Assembly: GCF_003666685.1 (NCBI RefSeq)
Contig: NZ_RCIZ01000009.1
Span: forward strand, 62,001-126,000
From: Mesorhizobium sp. YM1C-6-2
GTDB lineage: Bacteria; Pseudomonadota; Alphaproteobacteria; Rhizobiales; Rhizobiaceae
DNA: 64,000 nt
Direction of reading: 5' to 3'
Position 1 is the stretch's first letter. Every line of letters begins with the position of its first letter. The position numbers were made by a program, and so were the translations under genes. Of this stretch, positions 26,978 through 35,988 are shown in pieces. The notes under the pieces are model-generated. The model did not search any database. It was given only the letters and a program-made list of their open reading frames with translations, and was not told the DNA's origin.

Positions 26978-27724
26978 ATGAGTAAGGACAAAGCGCCTCT
27001 GCCGGCCAAGAGCGCCATGAAAGCGCCGGAGAAGCGGTCGTCATCCGGCGAGATCGACGCCTTCCTGCGTCAGGCGAAGGCGGTCGCGGCCACGCGCACG
27101 GCGGGTGGACGCCTGATCCTCGCGCTCGACGCCACGATGAGCCGCCAGCCGACCTGGGACATGGCCTGCGCGCTGCAGGCGGAGATGTTCGACGCTGTCG
27201 GCCAGACAGGAGGCAAGGCGGGCGCACTCGGCGTGCAACTCGTCTATTTCCGCGGTCTCGGTGAATGCCAGGCGTCGAAGTTCGTCGGCGACACGGATGC
27301 GCTGAAGCGGCTGATGACGAGCATCTCCTGCCGAGGCGGCAATACGCAGATCGGCAAGGTGCTCAGCCATGCGCTGAAGGAGACTGCGGCGAGCAAGGTC
27401 GATGCGCTGGTCTATATCGGCGACGCCATGGAGGAACAACTCGACGAACTCGCTGCCAAGGCCGGCAATCTGGGTCTGCGCGGCGTGCCGGTCTTCGTCT
27501 TCCAGGAGGGCAGGGACCCCATCGCGGAAAGGGCTTTCAAGGAGATCGCGCGGCTGTCCAGGGGCGCCTGGTTCCGCTTCGACCGCAATTCCGCCGCGAC
27601 GCTGGCAAAACTGCTGTCGGCAGTCGCGGTGTTTGCCACGGGCGGGCTGAAGGCGCTCGAGGCGCGAGGCCGCCCGGAGGACCGGCTGATGATCGAGAGC
27701 ATGCGGAGCGGCAAGACGGGATGA
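26978..27724 (+). CDS. VWA-domain protein (VWA/J-domain pair, part 1)
   Basis: A 248-residue cytoplasmic protein with a lysine-rich N-terminus and a von Willebrand factor A-like domain. A MIDAS-like metal site can be read: DATMS (Asp and Ser with Thr in the middle), the GGNTQIG threonine and the YIGDAMEE aspartate. The stop overlaps the ATG of the J-domain gene (ATGA), so the two are translationally coupled and probably act together. VWA proteins often pair with chaperones or ATPases; the client is unknown. Confidence 0.8.
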   Translation: MSKDKAPLPAKSAMKAPEKRSSSGEIDAFLRQAKAVAATRTAGGRLILALDATMSRQPTWDMACALQAEMFDAVGQTGGKAGALGVQLVYFRGLGECQASKFVGDTDALKRLMTSISCRGGNTQIGKVLSHALKETAASKVDALVYIGDAMEEQLDELAAKAGNLGLRGVPVFVFQEGRDPIAERAFKEIARLSRGAWFRFDRNSAATLAKLLSAVAVFATGGLKALEARGRPEDRLMIESMRSGKTG

Positions 27725-28416
27725 GCGTGGTGCTTGGCATCCTTGCCGTGTTGCTGGTGGCGGTCGGCCTGGTCGCCGCGTTCCTGCGCGTCGATGCTTC
27801 GCAGCTTGCCGCAAGCTTGCGCCTCGCCGGGCCGGCGGTGCTTGCCATTGCCGGCGCGCTTCTCACCGTCACCGGACGCGCAGCCATCGGCGGCATGCTG
27901 CTGTCGGGCGCCTTCGCCTGGTACGGGCTCGGCCGGGCGAAGGGGCGGGTGGCGAAGCCGCGAGGCCAGCGCTCGACGGTCAGGACGGCTGCCCTGGAGA
28001 TGGAGCTCGACCACGATACCGGCGCGCTGGAAGGCATGGTCCTTGCCGGGCGCCATGAGCAGAAAATGCTCTCCGGCATGACGCTGAAGCAGTTGAAGGA
28101 GCTTTATGACGATCTCGCCGGCGACGGTGAGAGCCGGCAGCTCCTAGAGACGTATCTTGACGGCCGGTTCCCCGCTTGGCGCGACAACGCTAAGCCGGAT
28201 GGTGACGACCGGCATGGTGTTGCGCCAGGTTCTGGCCCCATGACTAAGGAGGAGGCCTACAAGGTCCTTGGTCTTGAAGCGGGAGCCACCTCTGCGGATA
28301 TCCGCAAGGCGCACCGCCGCCTGATGCAGCGCCTGCACCCCGACCTCGGAGGGACCTCTTTCCTGGCGGCGCGGATCAACGAAGCCAAGGACGTCCTGCT
28401 CTCCAATCACGGGTAA
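27721..28416 (+). CDS. membrane-anchored J-domain protein (VWA/J-domain pair, part 2)
   Basis: A 231-residue protein with three hydrophobic N-terminal segments (about 3-20, 33-49, 53-66), a charged linker and a C-terminal J domain (about 172-229) containing the HPD motif in RLHPDLGG, needed to stimulate DnaK. The helix before HPD is AHRRLMQ. The architecture resembles TIM14/DjlA-like membrane J proteins. It overlaps the VWA gene by four bases. Confidence 0.85.
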   Translation: MSVVLGILAVLLVAVGLVAAFLRVDASQLAASLRLAGPAVLAIAGALLTVTGRAAIGGMLLSGAFAWYGLGRAKGRVAKPRGQRSTVRTAALEMELDHDTGALEGMVLAGRHEQKMLSGMTLKQLKELYDDLAGDGESRQLLETYLDGRFPAWRDNAKPDGDDRHGVAPGSGPMTKEEAYKVLGLEAGATSADIRKAHRRLMQRLHPDLGGTSFLAARINEAKDVLLSNHG

Positions 28417-28461
28417 TTCTCCTTTTACACGGTACATTCCGGAGTTCCTCGATCGCGCCGT

Positions 28462-29823
28462 CTACTGCTCGACGGCGTAGCACTCGATCTTCTTCCTCTT
28501 CAGCGCCTTGCAGGCGTCCCAGGCGTCGCCCTTGTTCTGGAAGCCGCCGAAGCGGGCGCGGTAGTAGGTGACGCCGCCCTTCTCGAAGGTCATGGTGTAG
28601 GGCGACGCATCGGCGAGCGCATCGCCGGCCTGTCTGGTGGTCCTGGTCAGGAAGGCGCGCGCCTCGACCTCGCTCGGCGAGGAGGCGACCTGGATCGACC
28701 AGCCCGACTTCGGCACGGCGGCGGTGCTGATCGGGTCGATGTCGGCCATGCGGGCCGGGATCGGCGCCGCGTAGGCCTGTTCGACGAGATCCGGCTCGGC
28801 ATCGCCCTGCTCGACAACCTCGGCCTCTTCGGTATCGGCGAAGGCGGTCAGTTCTTCTTCAGGGCGCGGCTTCGGCCGCGGCGCTTCCTTGGCGCCGGGC
28901 AGCAGGGCGGTCAGCGCACGGATCGGGGAATTGGAGGCAGCGCCCGCCTTGGCGACGAGATCGCCGCTGCCACGACGGGTCGAGGCCTTGGGCAGCCAGG
29001 TGCGGATCAGCTCGGCCATGTGGTTGTCTCGCGACTTCCCGGTCTGCCCGCCCAGGACGACGGCGACGATGCGGCGATTGCCGTCCGACACGGAGGAAGC
29101 GAGGTTGAAGCCGGAAGCGCGGGTGTAGCCGGTCTTGATGCCGTCGACGCCCTTGATGCGACCGAGCAGCCGGTTGTGGTTGGCGAGCCGCTGCTTGCCG
29201 TAGGTGAAGGAGCGGGTGGAGAAATAGTCGTAATATTGCGGGAAGTGCTCGTGCAGCGCGATGCCCAGCGTCGCCATGTCGCGGGCGGTGGTGTGCTGCG
29301 CGGGGTTAGGCAGGCCGTGGGCGTTGCGGAAAATGGTGCCCGTCATGCCGAGCTGCCGCGCCTTGGCAGTCATCATGCGGGCGAAGCCTGCTTCGGAGCC
29401 GCCGAGCAGTTCGGCAAGCGCGGTGGCCGAGTCGTTGGCGGACTTCGTCACCAGCGAAAGGATCGCCGTCTCGACGGTGATCGAACCGCCGGCCTTGACG
29501 CCGAGCTTGGTCGGCGGCTCGGCGGCGGCGTTCTTGGAGAAGCGCACCTTGCTCGACGTCTTCAGCCTACCGCTCTCCAGCGCCTCGAAGGTCAGGTAGA
29601 GCGTCATCATCTTGGTCAGCGACGCGGGGTAGCGGGCGGCGTCGGCGCTCGACGAGAACAGCGTCTTGCCGGTGTTGGCGTCGACCACGATGGCCGCATA
29701 TTTCGAATTGGCCTGCGCCGACGGCACCGTCGCACTGGTGATACCCAATGCAGCCAAAGCGGCGAGCGTCAGTTTGCAGGAAGAAATGGTCCGGCGAGCG
29801 ATGCCAGTCAGCAATTGACGCAC
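28462..29823 (-). CDS. D-alanyl-D-alanine carboxypeptidase with SPOR domain
   Basis: A 453-residue periplasmic penicillin-binding protein of the S11 family. After a signal peptide ending in SAQA, the three active-site motifs are present: SLTK (nucleophile Ser), SAN and KTG (IKTGYT). A Pro/Glu-rich linker follows, and the last 75 residues (GWSIQVASSPSEVEARAFL... YYRARFGGF) form a SPOR domain that binds denuded septal peptidoglycan, so division-site trimming of pentapeptides is likely. The GTG at 29823 with AAAGGG upstream is preferred; open sequence continues further upstream. Confidence 0.92.
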   Translation of the reverse strand: MRQLLTGIARRTISSCKLTLAALAALGITSATVPSAQANSKYAAIVVDANTGKTLFSSSADAARYPASLTKMMTLYLTFEALESGRLKTSSKVRFSKNAAAEPPTKLGVKAGGSITVETAILSLVTKSANDSATALAELLGGSEAGFARMMTAKARQLGMTGTIFRNAHGLPNPAQHTTARDMATLGIALHEHFPQYYDYFSTRSFTYGKQRLANHNRLLGRIKGVDGIKTGYTRASGFNLASSVSDGNRRIVAVVLGGQTGKSRDNHMAELIRTWLPKASTRRGSGDLVAKAGAASNSPIRALTALLPGAKEAPRPKPRPEEELTAFADTEEAEVVEQGDAEPDLVEQAYAAPIPARMADIDPISTAAVPKSGWSIQVASSPSEVEARAFLTRTTRQAGDALADASPYTMTFEKGGVTYYRARFGGFQNKGDAWDACKALKRKKIECYAVEQ

Positions 29824-30023
29824 TGTTACACCCTTTGAGGTCGCACGTTGCAAGGGGAGAGACGGCAAAGGCCCGTCTCGCATTCGGGCGACAGTAGCGG
29901 GGTCAGCGTTACCAATCCGTTTATGGTAACCGGATCGTTCATACTTTTGTCCGGCTTTGAGACGGATTTTCCGAAAATCAAAGCGGTGCAAAGCCGCTCG
30001 ACTCCGGGCCGCGGGCCGATCGT

Positions 30024-30052
30024 TTGACTTGTTGTGCGGTGCACAATAGATT
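30024..30052 (+). promoter_or_regulatory. phasin promoter with TTGTGC-N3-GCACAA operator
   Basis: TTGACT (30024-30029), a 17-bp spacer and TAGATT (30047-30052) form a good sigma-70-type promoter 40 bp before the phasin start. The spacer contains a perfect palindrome, TTGTGC-GGT-GCACAA (30032-30046), where a repressor would block RNA polymerase. PHB regulators of the PhaR type are natural candidates. Confidence 0.6.
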
Positions 30053-30091
30053 TTTCGAAGGGCGGTTCAGACGCACCGAAAGGAAATGCAG

Positions 30092-30421
30092 ATGACGCAG
30101 GCATTCGACGACGCCGGTAAATACGGCAGGGACTTCCTCGAGTCCGGTTTCGAGAGCATCGCCGCGGTGACCCGCGACGCGCAGGCCATTTCCGGCGAGG
30201 CGTCGAACTACGCCAAGCAGGTCTTCGAGACGGGCACGGCGGCGGCCGAGAAGCTGCTTTCTGCGAAATCGATCGAGAAGGTGATCGAGATCCAGACCGC
30301 CTATGCGAAAGAGGCCTATGAAGGCTTCATCGCCGAAAGCAGCAGGATGAGCCAGCTCTATGCTGACCTGGCGAAGGATGCCTGCAGGCCGTTCGAGTCG
30401 CTGGTCGCCAAGGCGAAATAG
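30092..30421 (+). CDS. phasin family protein
   Basis: A 109-residue, fully helical amphipathic protein of the phasin family (PHB granule-associated), with the pattern FESIAAVTRDAQAISGEASNYAKQ and a downstream helix KVIEIQTAYAKEAYEGFIAE. Phasins coat polyhydroxybutyrate granules. I use the ATG at 30092 because AAAGGA is then 7 bases away; the ATG at 30086 is too close to it. No other PHB gene is in the window. Confidence 0.88.
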   Translation: MTQAFDDAGKYGRDFLESGFESIAAVTRDAQAISGEASNYAKQVFETGTAAAEKLLSAKSIEKVIEIQTAYAKEAYEGFIAESSRMSQLYADLAKDACRPFESLVAKAK

Positions 30422-30430
30422 CTTCCCTGC

Positions 30431-30487
30431 GCGGCAAGTTGCCGGCGTCCGCATCGCAGTCCGATGCGGCGGACGGGTGCTTGCCGC
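30431..30487 (+). terminator. large stem-loop after the phasin gene
   Basis: Outer arms GCGGCAAG and CTTGCCGC pair perfectly and enclose an inner stem (CCGCATCG with CGATGCGG around a 5-base loop, extended by CGTCC/GGACG). It starts 10 bp after the phasin stop. It may terminate or stabilise the mRNA; there is no T-run. Confidence 0.5.
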
Positions 30488-30621
30488 CCGCCGGACGCCG
30501 GAAGGCGTTCACGATTGCATGAATCCCGCCCGCGTCGGAGGCAGCCATATTGTCACCAAGACAGAAGGGCTTAAAATCGTCACTCGGAGCACTACATAGC
30601 GCTGTCGGGTGTAGCATTGAA

Positions 30622-31011
30622 ATGAGGACTGACCGGGTGAAGATCGGCGGGGCGGCCATCGCAAAAAGCATGACACGCATGCAGGATGGCGAAGACGACC
30701 GCGGCGGCGGAACGAACCGTGGCACCGCGGTCATAACGCGGACCAGGCCGAAGACCAAGAAGCCCAGCCTCTATAGGGTCCTGATCCTCAACGACGACTA
30801 CACGCCGATGGAATTCGTGGTCCACGTGCTGGAGCGTTTCTTCCAGAAGGACCGCGAGGCAGCGACCCGCATCATGCTCCACGTTCACAACCACGGAGTG
30901 GGCGAATGCGGGGTCTATACATTCGAAGTCGCCGAGACCAAAGTGTCCCAGGTCATGGACTTCGCCCGTCAGAATCAGCATCCGCTGCAATGCGTGATGG
31001 AGAAGAAGTGA
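30622..31011 (+). CDS. clpS: ATP-dependent Clp protease adaptor ClpS
   Basis: A 129-residue ClpS adaptor that delivers N-degron substrates to ClpAP. The conserved core is complete: [24 protein letters not shown] (the binding pocket with the [10 protein letters not shown] motif) and [28 protein letters not shown]. The N-terminal tail is poorly conserved; ATG 30622 or ATG 30670 could be used, and I see no strong ribosome-binding site for either. clpA begins 11 bp downstream, so the two form one unit. Confidence 0.93.
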   Translation: MRTDRVKIGGAAIAKSMTRMQDGEDDRGGGTNRGTAVITRTRPKTKKPSLYRVLILNDDYTPMEFVVHVLERFFQKDREAATRIMLHVHNHGVGECGVYTFEVAETKVSQVMDFARQNQHPLQCVMEKK

Positions 31012-31022
31012 GGACTTTGTAG

Positions 31023-33476
31023 ATGCCGGCTTTCTCCCAAGGCCTGGAAAAGGCGCTCCATCAGGCGCTCACTCTCGCCAACGAACGCCACCACGAATAC
31101 GCGACGCTCGAGCACCTGCTGCTCGCGCTGATCGACGACGCAGAGGCCGCCGCCGTGATGCGCGCCTGCAACGTCGACCTCGACGAACTCAAACACACCG
31201 TCCTCACCTATATCGACACCGAGCTCGACAATCTGGTCACCGGCTACGATGAGGACTCCAAGCCCACCGCCGGCTTCCAGCGCGTCATCCAGCGCGCGGT
31301 CATCCATGTGCAGTCGTCGGGCCGCGAGGAAGTGTCCGGCGCCAACGTGCTCGTCGCCATCTTCGCCGAGCGCGAAAGCCACGCCGCATATTTCCTGCAG
31401 GAACAGCAGATGACCCGCTACGACGCGGTCAACTACATCAGCCACGGCATCGCCAAGCGGCCGGGCGCCAACGAGGCGCGCACCCCGCGCGGCGCCGAGG
31501 AAGAGCAGCGCGGCGGCGCCGCCGAGCAGGGCGAGGACGGCAAGAAGAAGCAGCAGGACGCGCTGACGGCCTATTGCATCGACCTCAACAAGAAGGCGCG
31601 CGCCGGCAAGATCGATCCGCTGATCGGCCGCAGCTCGGAGATCGGCCGCACCATCCAGGTGCTCTGCCGCCGTTCGAAGAACAACCCGCTCTATGTCGGC
31701 GATCCCGGCGTCGGCAAGACGGCCATCGCCGAGGGGCTGGCCAAGCGCATCGTCGAAGGCGACGTGCCGGAAGTGCTGCAGGATGCCACGATCTTTGCGC
31801 TCGACATGGGCACGCTGCTCGCCGGCACCCGCTACCGCGGCGACTTCGAGGAGCGGCTGAAGCAGGTCGTCAAGGAACTCGAGGAGTATCCGGGCGCGAT
31901 CCTGTTCATCGACGAAATCCACACGGTGATCGGCGCCGGCGCCACCTCGGGCGGGGCGATGGACGCGTCCAACCTGCTGAAGCCGGCTTTGTCGTCGGGC
32001 GCGATCCGTTGCATCGGCTCGACCACCTACAAGGAGTTCCGCCAGTTCTTCGAGAAGGACCGGGCGCTCGTGCGGCGCTTCCAGAAGATCGACGTCAACG
32101 AACCGACGGTCGACGACGCCATCGCCATCATGAAGGGCCTCAAGCCCTATTATGAGGAGTTCCACAAGGTGAAGTACACCAACGACGCCATCAAGGCGGC
32201 GGTGGAGCTGTCGGCGCGCTACATCAATGACCGCAAGCTGCCGGACAAGGCGATCGATGTGATCGACGAGACCGGGGCGTCGCAGATGCTGCTCCCCGAG
32301 GGCAAGCGCAAGAAGACGATCGGCATCAAGGAGATCGAGGCGACGATCGCCACCATGGCGCGCATCCCGCCGAAGACCGTCTCGGCAGACGACGAGATCG
32401 TGCTGGCCGGCCTCGAGGTCGAGCTGCAGCGCGTCGTCTACGGCCAGGACACGGCAATCACCGCGCTCACTTCGGCGATCAAGCTGGCGCGGGCCGGCCT
32501 GCGCGAACCCGAGAAGCCGATCGGCTGCTACCTGTTCTCCGGCCCGACCGGCGTCGGCAAGACCGAGGTGGCGAAGCAGCTTGCGGCGTCACTCGGCGTC
32601 GAGCTGCTGCGCTTCGACATGTCGGAATACATGGAGCGCCATACGGTCAGCCGCCTGATCGGCGCACCTCCCGGCTATGTCGGCTTCGACCAGGGCGGGC
32701 TGCTGACCGACGGCGTCGACCAGCATCCGCACTGCGTGCTGCTGCTCGATGAGGTCGAGAAGGCGCATCCGGACCTCTTCAACATCCTGTTGCAGGTCAT
32801 GGACCACGGCAAGCTGACGGACCACAACGGCAAGCAGATCGACTTCCGCAACGTGATCCTGATCATGACCACCAATGCCGGCGCGTCCGACATGCAGAAG
32901 GCCGCGATCGGCTTCGGCTCCACCAAGCGCGAGGGCGACGACGTGGAGGCGATCAACCGCCTGTTCACGCCGGAATTCCGCAACCGGCTCGACGCGATCA
33001 TCCCGTTCTCGTCGCTGCCGGTGCCGGTGGTGCACCAGGTCGTACAGAAGTTCGTCATGCAGCTCGAGGCACAGCTCTCCGAGCGCGGCGTCACCTTCGA
33101 CCTGTCGCCGGAGGCGATCGCCTGGCTTGCCGACAAGGGCTATGACGAGCGCATGGGCGCGCGTCCGCTCGGCCGCGTCATCCAGGAGCACATCAAGAAG
33201 CCGCTGGCGGACGAGGTGCTGTTCGGCAAGCTGAAGAAGGGCGGCACGGTTCGCGTCACGGTCGAGAACGACGCGGACGGCAAGGCCGGCCTCAAGCTGG
33301 AGACGATCGCCGACGAGCTGCGCGTCAAGCCGAAGAAGGAGGATCCTTCCGGGGAAGAGGCGAAGATCGCGCCGAAGAAGGCGAAGAAGCCCGCCGCGAA
33401 GGCCAAGCCGGCTGCCAAGTCTCCGGACGCGACGAACAAGCGCAGCCTGGTGCCGCAACTGCCGCGCAAGAGCTGA
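31023..33476 (+). CDS. clpA: ATP-dependent Clp protease ATP-binding subunit ClpA
   Basis: An 817-residue AAA+ unfoldase. The N-terminal Clp-N domain (residues 1-145) binds ClpS; two AAA modules follow, with Walker A motifs [13 protein letters not shown] and [13 protein letters not shown] and Walker B motifs ILFIDEIH and VLLLDEVEK. The C-terminal end is an Ala/Lys-rich tail after the second D2 small domain. It works with ClpP (not in the window) in the cytoplasm. It follows clpS and ends before a strong terminator at 33501. Confidence 0.97.
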   Translation: MPAFSQGLEKALHQALTLANERHHEYATLEHLLLALIDDAEAAAVMRACNVDLDELKHTVLTYIDTELDNLVTGYDEDSKPTAGFQRVIQRAVIHVQSSGREEVSGANVLVAIFAERESHAAYFLQEQQMTRYDAVNYISHGIAKRPGANEARTPRGAEEEQRGGAAEQGEDGKKKQQDALTAYCIDLNKKARAGKIDPLIGRSSEIGRTIQVLCRRSKNNPLYVGDPGVGKTAIAEGLAKRIVEGDVPEVLQDATIFALDMGTLLAGTRYRGDFEERLKQVVKELEEYPGAILFIDEIHTVIGAGATSGGAMDASNLLKPALSSGAIRCIGSTTYKEFRQFFEKDRALVRRFQKIDVNEPTVDDAIAIMKGLKPYYEEFHKVKYTNDAIKAAVELSARYINDRKLPDKAIDVIDETGASQMLLPEGKRKKTIGIKEIEATIATMARIPPKTVSADDEIVLAGLEVELQRVVYGQDTAITALTSAIKLARAGLREPEKPIGCYLFSGPTGVGKTEVAKQLAASLGVELLRFDMSEYMERHTVSRLIGAPPGYVGFDQGGLLTDGVDQHPHCVLLLDEVEKAHPDLFNILLQVMDHGKLTDHNGKQIDFRNVILIMTTNAGASDMQKAAIGFGSTKREGDDVEAINRLFTPEFRNRLDAIIPFSSLPVPVVHQVVQKFVMQLEAQLSERGVTFDLSPEAIAWLADKGYDERMGARPLGRVIQEHIKKPLADEVLFGKLKKGGTVRVTVENDADGKAGLKLETIADELRVKPKKEDPSGEEAKIAPKKAKKPAAKAKPAAKSPDATNKRSLVPQLPRKS

Positions 33477-33496
33477 CGGCAGCGAGGCCAGAGAAA

Positions 33497-34018
33497 TCAG
33501 AAAGCCCCGGTCCGCCGGGGCTTTTTTGTGCCTGTATCTCCGGGTTCCTCAGGCTCCCCAAAAGCCGGCAGGCGCCGCCTGACGGGTGACGACTGGATGA
33601 TAGAGGTGTTGGTCATCGCGAAAGGGATGATCCTGTCGATCACCTTCTCCAGATGCTCCATCGAGCGCACATGCGCCTTGGCGATGAAGCAGTCATCGCC
33701 GGTGATCCGGTCGCATTCGACGACTTCCGGCAGGCCCCGTAGGATCTCGGTGACGCGCGAGAGTTCGCCGGGCAGCGGCCGCACGCGCAGCCAGGCGGCG
33801 ATCGGCAGGCCGATCCCGGAGGCGTTGAGCCTCACCGTGTAGCCGTCGATCACGCCGTTTTCCTCGAGCCGCCGGATGCGCTCGGAAACGCTGGGTCCCG
33901 ACAGTCCGACCAGCCTGGCGATGTCGGCGACGCTGGTCCGCGCGTCCTCGGCGAGAGTCTTGATGATGCGCGCGTCGACTGCATCGAGAGGGCCGTCTTC
34001 ATATCGAAGGCGTTTCAT
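33497..34018 (-). CDS. Lrp/AsnC family transcriptional regulator
   Basis: A 173-residue regulator with an N-terminal winged helix (DARIIKTLAEDARTSVADIARLVGLSGPSVSERIRRLEENGVI) and a C-terminal RAM ligand-binding domain (PLPGELSRVTEILRGLPEVVECDRITGDDCFIAKAHV). Such proteins sense amino acids. It is divergent from an EamA exporter with 108 bp between the starts, so it probably controls that gene. Unusually, its last codons lie inside the clpA terminator hairpin. Confidence 0.92.
   Translation of the reverse strand: MKRLRYEDGPLDAVDARIIKTLAEDARTSVADIARLVGLSGPSVSERIRRLEENGVIDGYTVRLNASGIGLPIAAWLRVRPLPGELSRVTEILRGLPEVVECDRITGDDCFIAKAHVRSMEHLEKVIDRIIPFAMTNTSIIQSSPVRRRLPAFGEPEEPGDTGTKKPRRTGAF
33501..33527 (+). 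terminator. clpA intrinsic terminator
   Basis: A perfect 10-bp stem (AAAGCCCCGG with CCGGGGCTTT, loop TCCG) runs into a T6 tract, 24 bp after the clpA stop. This is the clearest Rho-independent terminator in the window. On the opposite strand it encodes the end of the Lrp-family regulator. Confidence 0.9.
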
Positions 34019-34126
34019 CCTCGTTGCCTCTGTTTCGTTTGAAGCAAGGAGAGTACGCCTTTCCAAACTCATGGGAAACGCCAATTCCGCCTCGCAGAAT
34101 ATGATCTTGCGAGGAGCAAATGCCGC

Positions 34127-34996
34127 ATGCTTGTGCTCGACAAAGCCGCCGCAAAAGCGCCGCCGCATCTCTGGTTCGCGGTGAGCGCGGTCTTCCACTA
34201 TCTCGGCCCGGCCTTCGCGGTGCTGCTTTTCCCGGCGGTCGGCCTGCTCGGGGTTGCCTGGATGCGCATCGCGTCCGCCGCGCTGATCTTCGCCCCGTTC
34301 ACGCGTCCGCTGCACACCATCAAGGCCGCCGACCGCCGCACACGCATGCTGCTGGTCGCGCTCGGCCTTACGCTGGCAGCGATGAACGTGTCGTTCTATC
34401 TGGCGCTCGACCGCCTGCCGATGAGCCTGGTCGCCGCCATGGAGTTCGTCAGCACGATCCTGATCGCGCTCTATGGGCTGCGCAGCGGGCGCAATTTTCT
34501 GGCGCTGGCGCTGGCGGCCGCCGGCGTATTCGTCCTCATCGGCTTCGGCTGGTCGTCGGACCTCGTCGGCCTGGGGTTCTCCCTGCTGAACGCGGGCCTG
34601 TTCGGCGTCTACATCGTGCTCGGCCACAAGGCGGCGGAAGGCGGGGCCGGCAAGGGCGTCGAGACACTGGGCGCGGCGATGGCGGTCGCTTTCGTCGCGG
34701 CTTTCCCGCTGGGCATCTCGGAGGTGATCGGCGTGCTGTCGTCGCCCGAGCTCATCCTTGCCGGTATCGGCGTCGGCATCTGCTCGTCGGTCATCCCCTA
34801 TGTCTCCGACCAGCTGGCTATGTCGCGCCTGCCGCGTGCGAGCTTCGCGCTGATGCTGGCGCTGCTTCCGGCGATGGCGACCGCGATCGGCGCGCTCGTG
34901 CTGCTGCAGATCCCCTCGCTCCGGGATCTCGCCGGCATCGCCCTGGTGATGGGCGGAGTGGCGCTGCACCGGCAGCCGTCTACCCCCGGCCGCTGA
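34127..34996 (+). CDS. EamA family transporter (RhtA-like)
   Basis: A 289-residue transporter of the drug/metabolite superfamily with about ten membrane helices in two EamA repeats. It resembles threonine/homoserine exporter RhtA: an FHYLGPAFAVLLFP motif near the start, LDRLPMSLVAAMEF at the repeat centre and VIPYVSDQLAMSRLP in the second half. The divergent Lrp-type regulator supports an amino-acid efflux role. GAGGAG stands 10 bases before the ATG. The last 17 bp overlap the converging cyclase gene. Confidence 0.88.
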   Translation: MLVLDKAAAKAPPHLWFAVSAVFHYLGPAFAVLLFPAVGLLGVAWMRIASAALIFAPFTRPLHTIKAADRRTRMLLVALGLTLAAMNVSFYLALDRLPMSLVAAMEFVSTILIALYGLRSGRNFLALALAAAGVFVLIGFGWSSDLVGLGFSLLNAGLFGVYIVLGHKAAEGGAGKGVETLGAAMAVAFVAAFPLGISEVIGVLSSPELILAGIGVGICSSVIPYVSDQLAMSRLPRASFALMLALLPAMATAIGALVLLQIPSLRDLAGIALVMGGVALHRQPSTPGR

Positions 34997-35804
34997 AGCC
35001 CCTCACGACCAGGAAGAACGCAAACGGGATCGACGGGTAGACGAACCAGATGTGGGAAAATCCATTCGTCAGCAGATTGATCATGGCGAACATCAGGATC
35101 ATGAAGATCGAGGCGCGCACGGCGCGCGGCGACTGCCGTCCGAACCATGCCCCCCATCTGCCGAGCCTGGTGGCGGGCCGGCCGGTTGGCCTCGGCGGTG
35201 CTGACGCGACAGGCCCGCGGAGCGCGCCGGCAGGCTTGCCGGCCTCCGTCCCAGCCTTGCCGGCTTCGAGCCGGTCGCCCGGCATGCGCACGCGATAGGC
35301 GGCGATCGGCTCGTCCTGCTCCTTGACCTTCTGCTCGCCGGCGAAATCGTAGCCAAGGGCCAGATGGCGGTTGGTCAGATTGAACACCGTCTCAGACACC
35401 ATGATGCCGCCCGGATCGGCGAGCGATTCAAGCCGTGCCGCGACGTTGACGCCATCGCCATAGAGATCGCCGCCGTCCTGCATGACATCGCCGAGATTGA
35501 TGCCGATGCGGAACCACATCTGCTTGTTTTCGGGCAGGTCGCGGTTCTCGGCGCCGATGGCATCCTGGATCTCGACGGCGCAGCGGACCGCTTCGACCAC
35601 CGACGAGAACTCGGCAATGACCGCATCGCCCCAGGTATTGACCTTGCGGCCCTCATGGCGCTCGAACAACTCGCCCATGATGGAGCGGTAGCGCCGCAGC
35701 CTCGCCAGCGTCTCGGCCTCGTCGCCAGCCATCAGCGCCGAATAGCTCTGCACGTCGGCGCAGAAGATGGTCGTCAGCTTGCGCTTCATCTTGTCGACTG
35801 CCAT
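34980..35804 (-). CDS. class III adenylate/guanylate cyclase with C-terminal membrane segments
   Basis: A 274-residue protein with an N-terminal class III cyclase catalytic domain (residues about 8-170): metal-binding FCADVQSYSAL, the NTWGDAVIAEF loop, IGINLGDVMQDGGDLYGDGVNVAARLE. A Pro/Ala-rich linker and two membrane helices (about 228-245 and 252-267) follow. Cyclic nucleotide production from ATP or GTP is expected; catalytic-domain-first then membrane is the reverse of the usual order. Its last 17 bp overlap the end of the EamA gene. Confidence 0.86.
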   Translation of the reverse strand: MAVDKMKRKLTTIFCADVQSYSALMAGDEAETLARLRRYRSIMGELFERHEGRKVNTWGDAVIAEFSSVVEAVRCAVEIQDAIGAENRDLPENKQMWFRIGINLGDVMQDGGDLYGDGVNVAARLESLADPGGIMVSETVFNLTNRHLALGYDFAGEQKVKEQDEPIAAYRVRMPGDRLEAGKAGTEAGKPAGALRGPVASAPPRPTGRPATRLGRWGAWFGRQSPRAVRASIFMILMFAMINLLTNGFSHIWFVYPSIPFAFFLVVRGFSGRG

Positions 35805-35988
35805 GGCTCAGGCGCTCGCGTTGACGATCATCCGCTGAAAGAGATGGCGAATCCGGGCACGGATGGCAATGCGGCCCGAGCCGCCAATCCTACGTCGATC
35901 AACGTAAAGCAGAATCGACAGGCGCGCCAAATCATGCGGACCAGCACGGGTTTCGCATCGCCACGTCAGGGGGCGTGTGTTATCCGGC

